From an uncultured bacterium (GTDB lineage: Bacteria > Cyanobacteriota > Vampirovibrionia > Gastranaerophilales > Gastranaerophilaceae), in NCBI GenBank assembly GCA_949286705.1, contig CASEDF010000006.1, positions 1-64,000 of the forward strand: DNA of 64,000 bases, in the 5' to 3' direction. Below the pieces are notes generated by a model. That model worked only from the letters and a program-made list of their open reading frames with translations. It made no database searches and was not told the origin of the DNA. Position numbers and translations under genes: made by a program. Every line of letters begins with the position of its first letter. Position 1 is the stretch's first letter. Below, one piece after another: positions 34,915 through 43,467 of the stretch.

Positions 34915-35975
34915 GCCTTAATCTTTTTCAACCCGACACCTATATAAGTTGTAACAACCATTGTTACAACAAAATACAGATACGTATTTTTAACAGGATC
35001 AAAGATCCAATAAATATCATGATTTGCTCTTTCTTCAATCGGCACACCATTCAATCTGAGGAAAATTGCAGTCAAAATATACATAACAAACAAATGATTT
35101 GCCATAATATGATAGGTTACATTGCCCGTATTCTGTAAAAATTTCACATCTTTAAGATAAGGATAAAGAATTTTTACAGCAAATAAAGACGCCCAGATCC
35201 CCGTCAAACTTGTAAGAATAGGAACAATTCCCCACGTATTAAACTGTCCCCATACGAGAATGTAACTCAAACCTATGCCCTGTATAGGGTCATAATCAGT
35301 ATTAAACAGCCATAGAATAGCCTGTAAACATATTATAAATCCCAGCCACTTAACGGTGAAAATATCATACTTATCTTTAATATAATTTGTATAAAAATAA
35401 CCGATATATACAAAAAACATTGAAAACAAAGTTCTTATAACAACAAGCATAACCGGAGTTTTGGGCAAAAAATTCGCCATAAATATCGCCAAGAAAGCAA
35501 ATATCAAAAATACAACAAGATGAAAAAATTTGTTATCTTTTAGATTTTTCAACTGCCTGAAAATAAATAAAAATACAATAAGCGTCATAAACAACTGTGT
35601 TACAAACCACAAAGGACACGTCAAATCCAGTTCATGTCCGTTTAAAAACGGTGTCAGCAAATAATTTTTAAAAGTTATTGGCATTCCCCAGAATTTTCCG
35701 GTGAACTTTGCAATTATTACAGTAACAATCAAATAAAATAACGTGTAAAGATAATACGGCACTAAAAGGCTCTTAACTCTTTTCTTCAAGTATTCCGCCG
35801 GTGCATTAAGATATTTTGTTTTAAACAAACAACCCGAAATAAAGAAAAATAATGCAATCTGAAACGAATAAGGCGGAAAAATCCCCAGTAAAGAAAACTC
35901 CAGATGACCTGATACCACAAGCATAATAGCAAGTGCTTTTAATAATGTCATCTCATTTGCGAAAAATTTATCCAT
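34887..35975 (-). CDS. Acyltransferase family 3 membrane protein
   Basis: 362 aa from the ATG at 35975; the frame could extend to a TTG at 35993. About ten transmembrane helices. N-terminal signature LKALAIMLVVSGHLEF (the catalytic His of the H-x-x family pattern) and FFFISGCLFKTKYL. Such proteins add acetyl or other acyl groups to surface sugars (O-antigen, exopolysaccharide). The gene is convergent with the GH13 gene and its 3' end overlaps it by 28 nt. Shares a very short divergent promoter region with the gene at 36017. Confidence 0.85.
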   Translation of the reverse strand: MDKFFANEMTLLKALAIMLVVSGHLEFSLLGIFPPYSFQIALFFFISGCLFKTKYLNAPAEYLKKRVKSLLVPYYLYTLFYLIVTVIIAKFTGKFWGMPITFKNYLLTPFLNGHELDLTCPLWFVTQLFMTLIVFLFIFRQLKNLKDNKFFHLVVFLIFAFLAIFMANFLPKTPVMLVVIRTLFSMFFVYIGYFYTNYIKDKYDIFTVKWLGFIICLQAILWLFNTDYDPIQGIGLSYILVWGQFNTWGIVPILTSLTGIWASLFAVKILYPYLKDVKFLQNTGNVTYHIMANHLFVMYILTAIFLRLNGVPIEERANHDIYWIFDPVKNTYLYFVVTMVVTTYIGVGLKKIKAYIFSHIAS

Positions 35976-36004
35976 AAAATAATTAAAACACAAAAATTTT
36001 GTTT

Positions 36005-36010
36005 TATAAT
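36005..36010 (+). promoter_or_regulatory. -10 box of a leaderless promoter for the C_GCAxxG_C_C gene
   Basis: TATAAT with exactly 6 nt to the ATG at 36017. No good -35 is visible. Confidence 0.45.
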
Positions 36011-36016
36011 TTGAAT

Positions 36017-36460
36017 ATGGAGACTAAAACCGAAAAAGCTGTCGAATTATTTCATACGGGCTATAACTGCGCTCAATCAGTATTCTGCGCGTTTTGTGAA
36101 GATTTCGGAATGGATTTTGAAACAGGGTTAAAGCTATCATCTTCCTTTGGCGGCGGAATGGGAAGATTACGCGAGGTTTGCGGAGCCGTAAGTGCAATGT
36201 TTATGATAGCAGGTCTTAAATACGGTTATACGGAACCCAATAACGATACCGTTAAACAGGCACACTACCGGCGTATTCAAAAACTGGCGGAAGAATTTGA
36301 AGAAAAACACAACACGATCATCTGCCGCGAAATTCTCGGTCTGCCAAAAGGCAAAGATTCACCCGTTCCGTCCAAACGTACAGAAGAATATTATGCCTCA
36401 CGCCCCTGCGAAAAATGTATTGCTGATGCCGCCCGAATAATCGAAAAATTTATATCCTGA
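36017..36460 (+). CDS. C_GCAxxG_C_C family putative redox protein
   Basis: 147 aa from the ATG at 36017. Motifs of the C_GCAxxG_C_C family: HTGYNCAQSVFCAF near the N-terminus, GGGMGRLREVCGAVSA (~46-61), CREILG (~100) and the C-terminal ASRPCEKCIADAARI. The cysteines suggest a redox or metal (possibly iron-sulfur) function, and family members are common in anaerobes next to electron-transfer genes. Exact reaction unknown. Its 3' end abuts the arsR gene, convergently, with no gap. Confidence 0.88.
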   Translation: METKTEKAVELFHTGYNCAQSVFCAFCEDFGMDFETGLKLSSSFGGGMGRLREVCGAVSAMFMIAGLKYGYTEPNNDTVKQAHYRRIQKLAEEFEEKHNTIICREILGLPKGKDSPVPSKRTEEYYASRPCEKCIADAARIIEKFIS

Positions 36461-36811
36461 TTATTCACATACATGTTCTAATGCTTTTTCCAAAATTAAT
36501 TTTACATGATGGTCATTCAAAGAATAATAAACATTTTTGCCTTTTTTTTCGGCTCTCACAAGCTTTGCCACCCTCAAAACTTTTAGTTGATGTGATACGG
36601 CAGACTTTGTCATATTTAACAATACCGCAAGATCGCCCACACACATCTCGCTTTCTTCCAACGCCCACAACAACTGTATTCGTGTGCCGTCGCCCATAAC
36701 CTTGAAAAAATCCGACAATTCATACAACAAATTCATCTCAGGCATCTTTGGTCTGACTTTTTCTACAATATCAATATTTATTGCTTCGCAATCAGTTCTT
36801 TTATTTTCCAT
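36461..36811 (-). CDS. ArsR/SmtB-family metal-responsive repressor
   Basis: 116 aa. Winged helix with the ELCVGDL-type segment SEMCVGDLAVLLNMTKSAVSHQL (metal-site Cys and Asp of the alpha3 class plus recognition helix) and an N-terminal CEAINID Cys. The C-terminal YSLNDHHVKLILEKALEHVCE carries the alpha5 ligands (Asp/His/His/Glu). Both classes suggest Cd/Pb/Zn sensing like CadC or ZiaR. It is divergent from the P-type ATPase and both promoters hold its likely operator (TTGAA-N6-TTCAA). The ATG lies 6 nt from TATAAT, so leaderless. Confidence 0.92.
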   Translation of the reverse strand: MENKRTDCEAINIDIVEKVRPKMPEMNLLYELSDFFKVMGDGTRIQLLWALEESEMCVGDLAVLLNMTKSAVSHQLKVLRVAKLVRAEKKGKNVYYSLNDHHVKLILEKALEHVCE

Positions 36812-36817
36812 ATTAAT

Positions 36818-36845
36818 ATTATACCACGATTGAACAATTATTCAA
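36818..36845 (-). promoter_or_regulatory. Leaderless arsR promoter with operator 1
   Basis: On the - strand TTGAAT (36845-36840), 16 nt, TATAAT (36823-36818), 6 nt to ATG. The palindrome TTGAACAATTATTCAA (36830-36845) covers the -35 and spacer, consistent with autorepression. Confidence 0.65.
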
Positions 36846-36883
36846 CTATTGTAAATTTTTATTGCGAATCTGTAATTTCACAC

Positions 36884-36913
36884 TTGACAATTGAACAGTT
36901 GTTCAATTATAAT
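36884..36913 (+). promoter_or_regulatory. P-type ATPase promoter with operator 2 in the spacer
   Basis: TTGACA (36884-36889), 18-nt spacer, TATAAT (36908-36913). The perfect inverted repeat TTGAACA-GT-TGTTCAA (36891-36906) fills the spacer, the classic layout for a metal-released ArsR/SmtB repressor. Confidence 0.8.
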
Positions 36914-36931
36914 ATTGATATAGAGGCAATT

Positions 36932-38806
36932 ATGTGCGAACATCATCACCATCATAATGAAACAAACAACAAAAAAGAAGCCGCCGTAATCATTGCTGCG
37001 GCAGCAGTTTTTACGGTTGCATTTTTGATGCAATCAACAGGTACAGGCCGATTTTTGATATTCTTGACGGCATATCTGATAGCAGGCGGAGAAATTTTAT
37101 GGAAAGCCGTTAAAAATATTTTAAGAGGAGAAATTTTTGACGAAAACTTTTTAATGGGTGTTGCAACACTTGGCGCAATGGCAATAGGCGAGTATCCGGA
37201 AGCTGTTATGGTAATGATTTTGTACAGAATAGGCGAATATTTTCAAGGGTTAGCAGTTAAAAAGTCACGGAAATCAATAACTGATTTAATGGACATAAGA
37301 CCCGAACACGCAAATGTTGAAGAAAACGGTATAATTATCACAAAATCACCCGAAAAAGTCAAAATAAACGACATAATTATAGTAAAAGCCGGTGAAAAAA
37401 TTCCGCTTGACGGAGAGATTATTGAAGGAAAAGCAATACTAGACACCTCAGCGCTTACGGGTGAATCAATCCCGCGTGAAGCTCAAAAAGGCGACACGGT
37501 TCTCAGCGGGTGCATAAACACAAACGGACTTATTAAAATACGTGTTACAAAAGAATTTACAGACTCAACCGTTTCCAAAATCCTTGAACTCGTTGAACAT
37601 GCAAGCTCAAAAAAAGCAAAAGCCGAAAATTTCATAACTAAATTTGCACATTACTACACGCCGGTCGTTGTATTCGGAGCATTGCTGCTTGCAACAATTC
37701 CGCCCGTTTTGACAGGCACGGCATTCAACATCTGGATAGAACGCGCGCTGACATTTCTTGTAATATCCTGCCCGTGTGCGCTTGTAATATCCGTACCGTT
37801 AAGCTTTTTTGCAGGAATCGGCGGTGCGTCAAAATGCGGCATATTAATCAAAGGCAGCAGTTACCTTGAATTACTGTCAAAACCTGACAGTGTAGTATTT
37901 GATAAAACAGGAACGCTGACAAAAGGGTCATTTAAAGTTACCAAAATCAACCCTCAAGCCGGCATAACCCGTGAGAAACTTCTTGAATTAACGGCAGCGG
38001 CAGAGAATTTTTCAAACCACCCGATTGCAATATCAATCAAAAATGCTTACGGCAAAGAAATCAACCCGACAGCCATCACGGACGTTGTTGAAGATGCAGG
38101 AAACGGCGTATCCGCAGACATAAACGGAATAAGAATTCTCGCAGGCAACGCCAAACTTATGGAAAAATACAATATAAATTTCAAACAATCCAATGAGAGC
38201 GGGACTATAATTTATACAGCTAAAAACAATGAATTTATAGGCTATATTGTAATATCGGACGAAATAAAACCGGATTCAACAGATGCCGTAAAAGAATTAA
38301 AAAAACTCGTAAATAACATTGTAATGCTTACGGGAGATTCCGAAAACACTGCACGGCATATTGCAGCCAAACTCGGTATTGAAAAATATTATTCGGAACT
38401 TTTGCCGGCTGACAAAGTAGCCAAAATAGAAGAAATTATACAAAACAAAGCAAAAAACAAAAGCGTAATATTTACGGGCGACGGAATAAACGATGCGCCG
38501 GTGCTGGCACGGGCCGATATCGGCATTGCAATGGGCGGTCTGGGTTCTGATGCCGCGATTGAGGCAAGTGATGTTGTAATTATGGATGACAAACCGTCTA
38601 AAATTCCGGCAGCCGTTAAGATTGCACAAAAAACAATGCTTATAGTAAGGCAAAACATAATTTTTGCAATAGGCGTAAAAGTTCTTTTTCTAATGCTTGG
38701 AGCATTCGGCTATATGACAATGTGGGGAGCCGTATTTGCAGATGTAGGCGTAACCCTTCTGGCTGTTTTAAATTCACTCAGAGCATTAAAAAGCCCTCAA
38801 ATATAG
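36932..38806 (+). CDS. Zn/Cd/Pb-exporting P1B-type ATPase
   Basis: 624 aa from the ATG at 36932, with a GAGG Shine-Dalgarno; a longer frame from 36830 would run through the operator and is rejected. No N-terminal HMA domain; instead a His-rich start MCEHHHHHNE. Motifs: LTGES (actuator), SCPCALVIS (metal site CPC), DKTGTLTKG (phospho-Asp), SNHPIA (HP), MLTGDSEN, GDGINDAPVLARADIGIAMG and the terminal-helix Asp of FADVGVTLLAVLNSLRAL, which fits the P1B-2 (Zn2+, Cd2+, Pb2+) group. Induced when the divergent repressor binds metal. Confidence 0.95.
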   Translation: MCEHHHHHNETNNKKEAAVIIAAAAVFTVAFLMQSTGTGRFLIFLTAYLIAGGEILWKAVKNILRGEIFDENFLMGVATLGAMAIGEYPEAVMVMILYRIGEYFQGLAVKKSRKSITDLMDIRPEHANVEENGIIITKSPEKVKINDIIIVKAGEKIPLDGEIIEGKAILDTSALTGESIPREAQKGDTVLSGCINTNGLIKIRVTKEFTDSTVSKILELVEHASSKKAKAENFITKFAHYYTPVVVFGALLLATIPPVLTGTAFNIWIERALTFLVISCPCALVISVPLSFFAGIGGASKCGILIKGSSYLELLSKPDSVVFDKTGTLTKGSFKVTKINPQAGITREKLLELTAAAENFSNHPIAISIKNAYGKEINPTAITDVVEDAGNGVSADINGIRILAGNAKLMEKYNINFKQSNESGTIIYTAKNNEFIGYIVISDEIKPDSTDAVKELKKLVNNIVMLTGDSENTARHIAAKLGIEKYYSELLPADKVAKIEEIIQNKAKNKSVIFTGDGINDAPVLARADIGIAMGGLGSDAAIEASDVVIMDDKPSKIPAAVKIAQKTMLIVRQNIIFAIGVKVLFLMLGAFGYMTMWGAVFADVGVTLLAVLNSLRALKSPQI

Positions 38807-38818
38807 AGGGCTTTTAAT
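38789..38818. terminator. Bidirectional terminator between the ATPase gene and ilvE
   Basis: AAAAGCCCTC pairs with GAGGGCTTTT (10 bp), A-run before and T-run after, so it can stop both convergent transcripts. It overlaps the last codons and stop of the ATPase gene. Confidence 0.8.
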
Positions 38819-39841
38819 TTATTGAATAACTTTAATCCAGCCGTCAGGAGCTTCAATTCTGCCCATTTGAATTCCTGTTAAGGTATCGTATAATTTTTGA
38901 GTAATCACGCCCATTCTGTCTTTTCCGGACGGAAGATAAATATGTTCACCGTGGTTTACGATTTCACCGACAGGAGAAAGAACAGCAGCGGTTCCGCATA
39001 GTGCGCATTCCGTAAAGTCTTTCAATTCTTCCACGTGAATTTCTCTTTCCTCGGTTTTTAGCCCCAGATAATGTTGTGCAACATACATCAAAGAACGACG
39101 GGTAATTGACGGCAAAATAGTGCTTGACTTAGGTGTTACAACAACGTTATCGGGAGTAACAAAAATAATATTAGCACCGCCGGTTTCCTCAACCTTTGTA
39201 CGGGTTGCGGAATCGAGATACATATTTTCGTTATAGCCTTGTTTATGAGCGTCAACAATTGCGTGTAAACTCATAGCATAATTAAGCCCTGCTTTTACAT
39301 GACCCGTACCTCTCGGGGCTGCTCTGTCAAAATCCGGAACTCGCAGAGTAATAGGCTTTACACCGCCTTTAAAATACGGGCCTACAGGGGTTGTAAAAAT
39401 TCTGAACTGATATTCTTCAGCCGGCTTAACACCGATTACGGCGCTGCTTCCGAACATATACGGTCTTATGTATAAAGTTGCCCCCGTACCATAGGGCGGA
39501 ACCCAATCAATATTAGCTTTTACCACTTTTTCGACAGCTTCAACGAACTTTTCTTCCGGATAAACAGGCATTTCAAGTCTTTCACAGCTTGCTGCCATTC
39601 TTTGAGCGTTCAGATCGGGTCTGAAACATACAACATGCCCGTCTGCCGTGGTATAAGCTTTCAGCCCTTCAAAACATGTCTGAGCATACTGCAAAACACC
39701 GGCGCTTTCGCTCATTGTTATTTCGGAATCAGTTGAAAGCTCGCCCTCATCCCATTTACCGTCCTTGTAGTTTGATACAAAACGATAATCCGTTTTAATA
39801 TAACCAAATCCTAAATTTTTCCAATCAATATCTTTTTTCAT
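38819..39841 (-). CDS. ilvE: Branched-chain amino acid aminotransferase
   Basis: 340 aa from the ATG at 39841 (GGGAG Shine-Dalgarno, upstream extension rejected). Fold-type IV PLP enzyme of the longer BCAT type. LQYAQTCFEGLKAY (~40-53), RPDLNAQRMAASCERL, GATLYIRPYMFG, catalytic Lys in GHVKAGLNYAMSL (~189), LDSATRTKVEETGGANIIFV and the C-terminal ECALCGTAAVLSPVG. Final step in Ile, Leu and Val synthesis or their first breakdown step. Single gene. Confidence 0.94.
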   Translation of the reverse strand: MKKDIDWKNLGFGYIKTDYRFVSNYKDGKWDEGELSTDSEITMSESAGVLQYAQTCFEGLKAYTTADGHVVCFRPDLNAQRMAASCERLEMPVYPEEKFVEAVEKVVKANIDWVPPYGTGATLYIRPYMFGSSAVIGVKPAEEYQFRIFTTPVGPYFKGGVKPITLRVPDFDRAAPRGTGHVKAGLNYAMSLHAIVDAHKQGYNENMYLDSATRTKVEETGGANIIFVTPDNVVVTPKSSTILPSITRRSLMYVAQHYLGLKTEEREIHVEELKDFTECALCGTAAVLSPVGEIVNHGEHIYLPSGKDRMGVITQKLYDTLTGIQMGRIEAPDGWIKVIQ

Positions 39842-39908
39842 AATTTTCTCCCGCTTCATATAAGTTTTAGCACACAAATACCTTTATGTCGAGAAAAGAT
39901 TACGAAAT

Positions 39909-40766
39909 TTATACAGCTAATGAATTATTGAGTATCACTTTACCGGAGCATTTCATAACCGCATCTTCGGATATAATTTCACCGACGCTGTCCGCCTTTA
40001 TAATTCCTGATCTGGGATTTTTAACGGATACTATATGTCCTTTAATATCAGCCTGAACATCGGAATATTCAAAAGATAAATCCGTATTTTCCATTACGCA
40101 GTTTATAAGCTTCAAATTTTTACAGTAGCAAAGAGGCTGGGTGCCTATGATTTTACAATTAATAAAAGTAAGATTTTCACTGAACCACCCGAGATATTCG
40201 CCTTTAACGGTTGAATTTTCTACAATGATATTTTTGCTGTGCCAGAAAGCGTCTTTCGTATCCAGTTCGCTGTTTGAAATAAAAAGATTTTTCATATATT
40301 GAAAAGAATATTTGCCGGTCATTTTAAGATTTTTAATCTCAACATTTTTGGATTTGAATAAAAAGTACATTGCATCAACAGAAGAATCATAAATTTTTAT
40401 ATTTTTACAACGCCAGCCAAACTCGGGAGAATTTATCGTGCAATTATCAATAACAATATTTTTGCATTCCCTGAGGCATTTAATCCCGTTTATAAGACAA
40501 TCCTTCATCAATCCGTCATTAGAATACCACAGAGGCGCCCTTGTTTTGTCATCCATAGATGAATTAATCAAAGAGAATTTTTTGGCATGCCACATAGGGT
40601 ACCTCAAAGAAAATGAACAGTCTTTGACTGTATAATTTCTGCCTTCTTTCAAAACCGACTCACCGTCTGCAGGACCTTCAAATTTGCAGTTAATCACTTC
40701 AGTATTTTTTATATTGTAGAGTGATCTTTCTTCGTCAAAAACTTTATCTTTAATTTGTTTTGTCAT
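39909..40766 (-). CDS. DUF3737 family beta-helix protein
   Basis: 285 aa. Regular repeat of about 20 residues with N/C/S ladder positions (e.g. LINSSMDD, CLINGIKCLRECKNIVIDNC, ENSTVKGEYLGWFSENL), the pattern of a right-handed parallel beta helix and characteristic of DUF3737. No signal peptide, so cytosolic. Family function is not established; pectate-lyase-like folding gives no reaction here. GGAG Shine-Dalgarno. Divergent from the LysR regulator gene, which suggests that it may be the regulator's target. Confidence 0.82.
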   Translation of the reverse strand: MTKQIKDKVFDEERSLYNIKNTEVINCKFEGPADGESVLKEGRNYTVKDCSFSLRYPMWHAKKFSLINSSMDDKTRAPLWYSNDGLMKDCLINGIKCLRECKNIVIDNCTINSPEFGWRCKNIKIYDSSVDAMYFLFKSKNVEIKNLKMTGKYSFQYMKNLFISNSELDTKDAFWHSKNIIVENSTVKGEYLGWFSENLTFINCKIIGTQPLCYCKNLKLINCVMENTDLSFEYSDVQADIKGHIVSVKNPRSGIIKADSVGEIISEDAVMKCSGKVILNNSLAV

Positions 40767-40875
40767 AAAAATCTCCGAACTTATTATACAACGCCAAAAG
40801 ACAATATTATGTATATCTTTATTATTTACGATTTTTTAAAAATTACAAATACTTATATCAAATAAGCAAAAATGC

Positions 40876-40904
40876 TTGACGGGCATAATTGAAATAATTA
40901 TAAT
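40876..40904 (+). promoter_or_regulatory. Leaderless promoter of the LysR gene
   Basis: TTGACG (40876-40881), 17 nt, TATAAT (40899-40904), then 6 nt to the ATG at 40911. The best-formed example of the leaderless layout in this window. Confidence 0.75.
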
Positions 40905-40910
40905 AAAATT

Positions 40911-41801
40911 ATGGAAATAAGGGTTCTCAAATATTTTTTAACGGTCGCAAAAGAAGGAAGTATTACAAGGGCTGCTAATTCTTTGCATCTGACTCAGCCA
41001 ACGCTTTCAAGACAATTGATGGATCTGGAAAAAGAACTCGGGCATAAACTTTTAATCCGCGGAAAATCAAATATATCTTTGACACCTGAAGGGATGATGC
41101 TCCGAAAACGGGCGGAAGAAATACTTGATATGGTCGAAAAAACCGAGGCAGATTTCTGCGCGATGAATAAAATCATCAGCGGCGATATTTATATCGGCGG
41201 CGGCGAAACAGATTCAATGAAATACATTGCAGAAGTTATGAAAGACTTGCAAAATGAATATCCGGATATAAAATTTCATATCTACAGCGGCAATGCGGAA
41301 GATGTTACGGAAAAGCTTGAAAAAGGACTTCTGGATTTCGGACTGCTTATACAGCCCATTGATTTATCAAAATACGATTATCTTCCTATGCCGGAAAAAG
41401 ATGTATGGGGTGTTGCAATGCGAAAAGACAGTCCTCTTGCAGCAAAAAATGAGATAACACTTTATGATTTAAAAGACCTGCCTATTATTGCGTCAAGACA
41501 AATGTCAAAAAAATATTCAGCGGAAAGCGGATTTTTGGACTGGTTCGGAGAAGAATTTGATAATCTCAATATAACAGCAACCTACAATCTGGTTTATAAT
41601 GCTGCAAAAATGGTTGAAGCCGGACTCGGTTATGCCGTAACACTTGATAAATTGATAGACACATCCGACAGCTTAACTTTCCGGCCGCTCTCACCAAAAC
41701 TTGAATCTAGTCTTGATATTGTCTGGAAAAAATATCAGGTATTTTCACCTGCAGCAAAAATTTTCCTTGAAAAATTAAATGGCAGGTTTTCAAAAAAATA
41801 A
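40911..41801 (+). CDS. LysR-family transcriptional regulator
   Basis: 296 aa. N-terminal winged helix-turn-helix (~1-60; VAKEGSITRAANSLHLTQPTLSRQLMDLEKELGHKLLIRG) and a periplasmic-binding-like effector domain (~90-296; GDIYIGGGETDSMKYIAEV, LEKGLLDFGLLIQP, VEAGLGYAVTLDKL). Effector unknown. Divergent from DUF3737. Leaderless mRNA predicted. Confidence 0.93.
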   Translation: MEIRVLKYFLTVAKEGSITRAANSLHLTQPTLSRQLMDLEKELGHKLLIRGKSNISLTPEGMMLRKRAEEILDMVEKTEADFCAMNKIISGDIYIGGGETDSMKYIAEVMKDLQNEYPDIKFHIYSGNAEDVTEKLEKGLLDFGLLIQPIDLSKYDYLPMPEKDVWGVAMRKDSPLAAKNEITLYDLKDLPIIASRQMSKKYSAESGFLDWFGEEFDNLNITATYNLVYNAAKMVEAGLGYAVTLDKLIDTSDSLTFRPLSPKLESSLDIVWKKYQVFSPAAKIFLEKLNGRFSKK

Positions 41802-41860
41802 TCTGAATTCCGTATTGAATATTAAAAAATTTACAATAAACTATACATAAAAGGAATTAT

Positions 41861-42487
41861 ATGCTTGAAAATTACCTCACATATCTTGTATTTTTAAATA
41901 ATAAACTAACGAAATTTTTTGAATCGCAAAAACAATTTATTTTTTGCCAAAAAGGATGTGCAAAATGCTGTAAAAATGCCGAATTTCCTTATTCGCAAAT
42001 TGAACTTAAATATTTATTGTACGGTTTTTTACGACTTGATAAAAAAACTCAAAATAAAATTGAAGAAAATATAAAACGTATAGTCGAAGAAAAGAGCAAA
42101 TACAAAGGCGATGCCTTCCGCTATACCTGCCCCTTTCTCATTGACGATGTCTGCTCGGTTTACGATTACAGAGGAATTGTCTGCAGAACATTCGGACTTT
42201 TGACAAAAGGTGTTGATGATAGAGTCAAAGTTCCTTTTTGCTGTTATCAAGGTTTAAATTACTCTAATATACTCAATAAAAAAACCAAAAAACTTTCTCA
42301 GGCAAAAATAAAAAAACTTAAACTTGTTGACGAACCATTAGGTTTTAATATAAGCTATCAATTTCTGACGGATCCGGATTTTGAAAAAAGCTTCAAATTT
42401 GAATTCGGTGAAAAAAAGCCCTTAATCGACTGGTTTTACGAAATGAAAGATAAACTTCCGGCGGAACCTGCCGTTGAAAATCAGTAA
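41861..42487 (+). CDS. YkgJ-family cysteine-cluster protein
   Basis: 208 aa. Zinc/iron-chelating cluster CQKGCAKCCKNAEFP (~29-43) and CPFLIDDVCSVYDYRGIVCRTFG (~88-110), giving the usual CxxxCxxCC...C...C...C set. Cytosolic, function not defined; some family members are linked to metal binding or flagellar methylation. AAGGA Shine-Dalgarno. Convergent with the uridine-kinase-like gene, 3 nt between stops. Confidence 0.85.
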   Translation: MLENYLTYLVFLNNKLTKFFESQKQFIFCQKGCAKCCKNAEFPYSQIELKYLLYGFLRLDKKTQNKIEENIKRIVEEKSKYKGDAFRYTCPFLIDDVCSVYDYRGIVCRTFGLLTKGVDDRVKVPFCCYQGLNYSNILNKKTKKLSQAKIKKLKLVDEPLGFNISYQFLTDPDFEKSFKFEFGEKKPLIDWFYEMKDKLPAEPAVENQ

Positions 42488-42490
42488 TTT

Positions 42491-43321
42491 TTAAACACAA
42501 TATAAAAATACGTTTTTAAAATGGACTTCTTTTACGATATCCAAAATTTTGTTAATGAAATTTTTATAAGCCTGTCTGTCAGCTTCACCGGACAAAATAA
42601 TATCCGCATTATGAACCGTCGGATAGATATGAATTTTAGCCTTATCAGATGCATTTTTATAAACTTCATCAACTGAAGAACCGAGATTACGTTCATTAGC
42701 ACGTCTGTAAAAACGTTCTTTCTGCACATCAGAGGACACATCAACATAAATTTTGAAATCAAAAGCGTCTACAACATCTTCCGTCAATGTAAAAAGACCT
42801 TCTGATATAACTATTTTAGACGGAACAGCCAGAGTCACATTATCTTCTCTTTTTGCGGTACCCGACATATCATATTTCGGCAGATAAACTTTTTCCCCGC
42901 TCAAAAGCGCCTTTATATGTTTTTTCATCAAGGATAATTCCAGCGCCTGCGGAATATCAAGGTCGTAATGCTTTGCAAATTCAGCAAAACTTCCGGCAGC
43001 CTTTACCATATCCGATCTGTCATAATAATAATCATCAGTATTAATTCTGGTAATTAAATCATTTATACCGAATTCTATAGCAAAAGTTTCAAGCGTATCA
43101 ATTATATCGTAAGCGATAGTTGACTTACCGCTGGCGGTTTCACCAGCTATACCGATTGAGCAGGCACGTTTTGCACTGCCTGACAAAAACATTGCCATTT
43201 TTTGAATAACACTATTAGAAACCATACGAAAAATGGAATTTTCAGATTCCATTTCTTCAAGAAAAACCTTCTCCAATCTCTTTTTAATAAAATAAAAAGA
43301 ATTATTAATATTATTGTCCAT
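42491..43321 (-). CDS. Uridine kinase / phosphoribulokinase family P-loop kinase
   Basis: 276 aa from the ATG at 43321; the frame could extend to a TTG at 43369. Walker A GIAGETASGKSTIAYD (~59-74), an INTDDYYYDRSDM segment (~93-105), DIPQALELSLMKKHIKALLSG and VISEGLFTLTEDVVDAFDFKIYVD (Walker B-like), then ERFYRRANERN. These resemble uridine kinase. The substrate could be another nucleoside or pentose. ATG is 7 nt from TAAAAT, possibly leaderless. Confidence 0.8.
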   Translation of the reverse strand: MDNNINNSFYFIKKRLEKVFLEEMESENSIFRMVSNSVIQKMAMFLSGSAKRACSIGIAGETASGKSTIAYDIIDTLETFAIEFGINDLITRINTDDYYYDRSDMVKAAGSFAEFAKHYDLDIPQALELSLMKKHIKALLSGEKVYLPKYDMSGTAKREDNVTLAVPSKIVISEGLFTLTEDVVDAFDFKIYVDVSSDVQKERFYRRANERNLGSSVDEVYKNASDKAKIHIYPTVHNADIILSGEADRQAYKNFINKILDIVKEVHFKNVFLYCV

Positions 43322-43467
43322 AAAGGATATTTTATTAGAGTTAAAGGTTTTTGTTATAGTATTTTGCAATTTTTACAAACCTCATACCAGCTTTTTTTAT
43401 CAATAAACCACAAACAAAGTCAAATTTGTCAAAAATGTTACAAATTTTTCAAAATTCTTTACACCGT

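Noticed and set aside
36830-36931. N-terminal extension of the metal ATPase
   Set aside because: It would start at a TTG inside operator 1 and translate both operators and the promoter; the ATG at 36932 has a proper Shine-Dalgarno.
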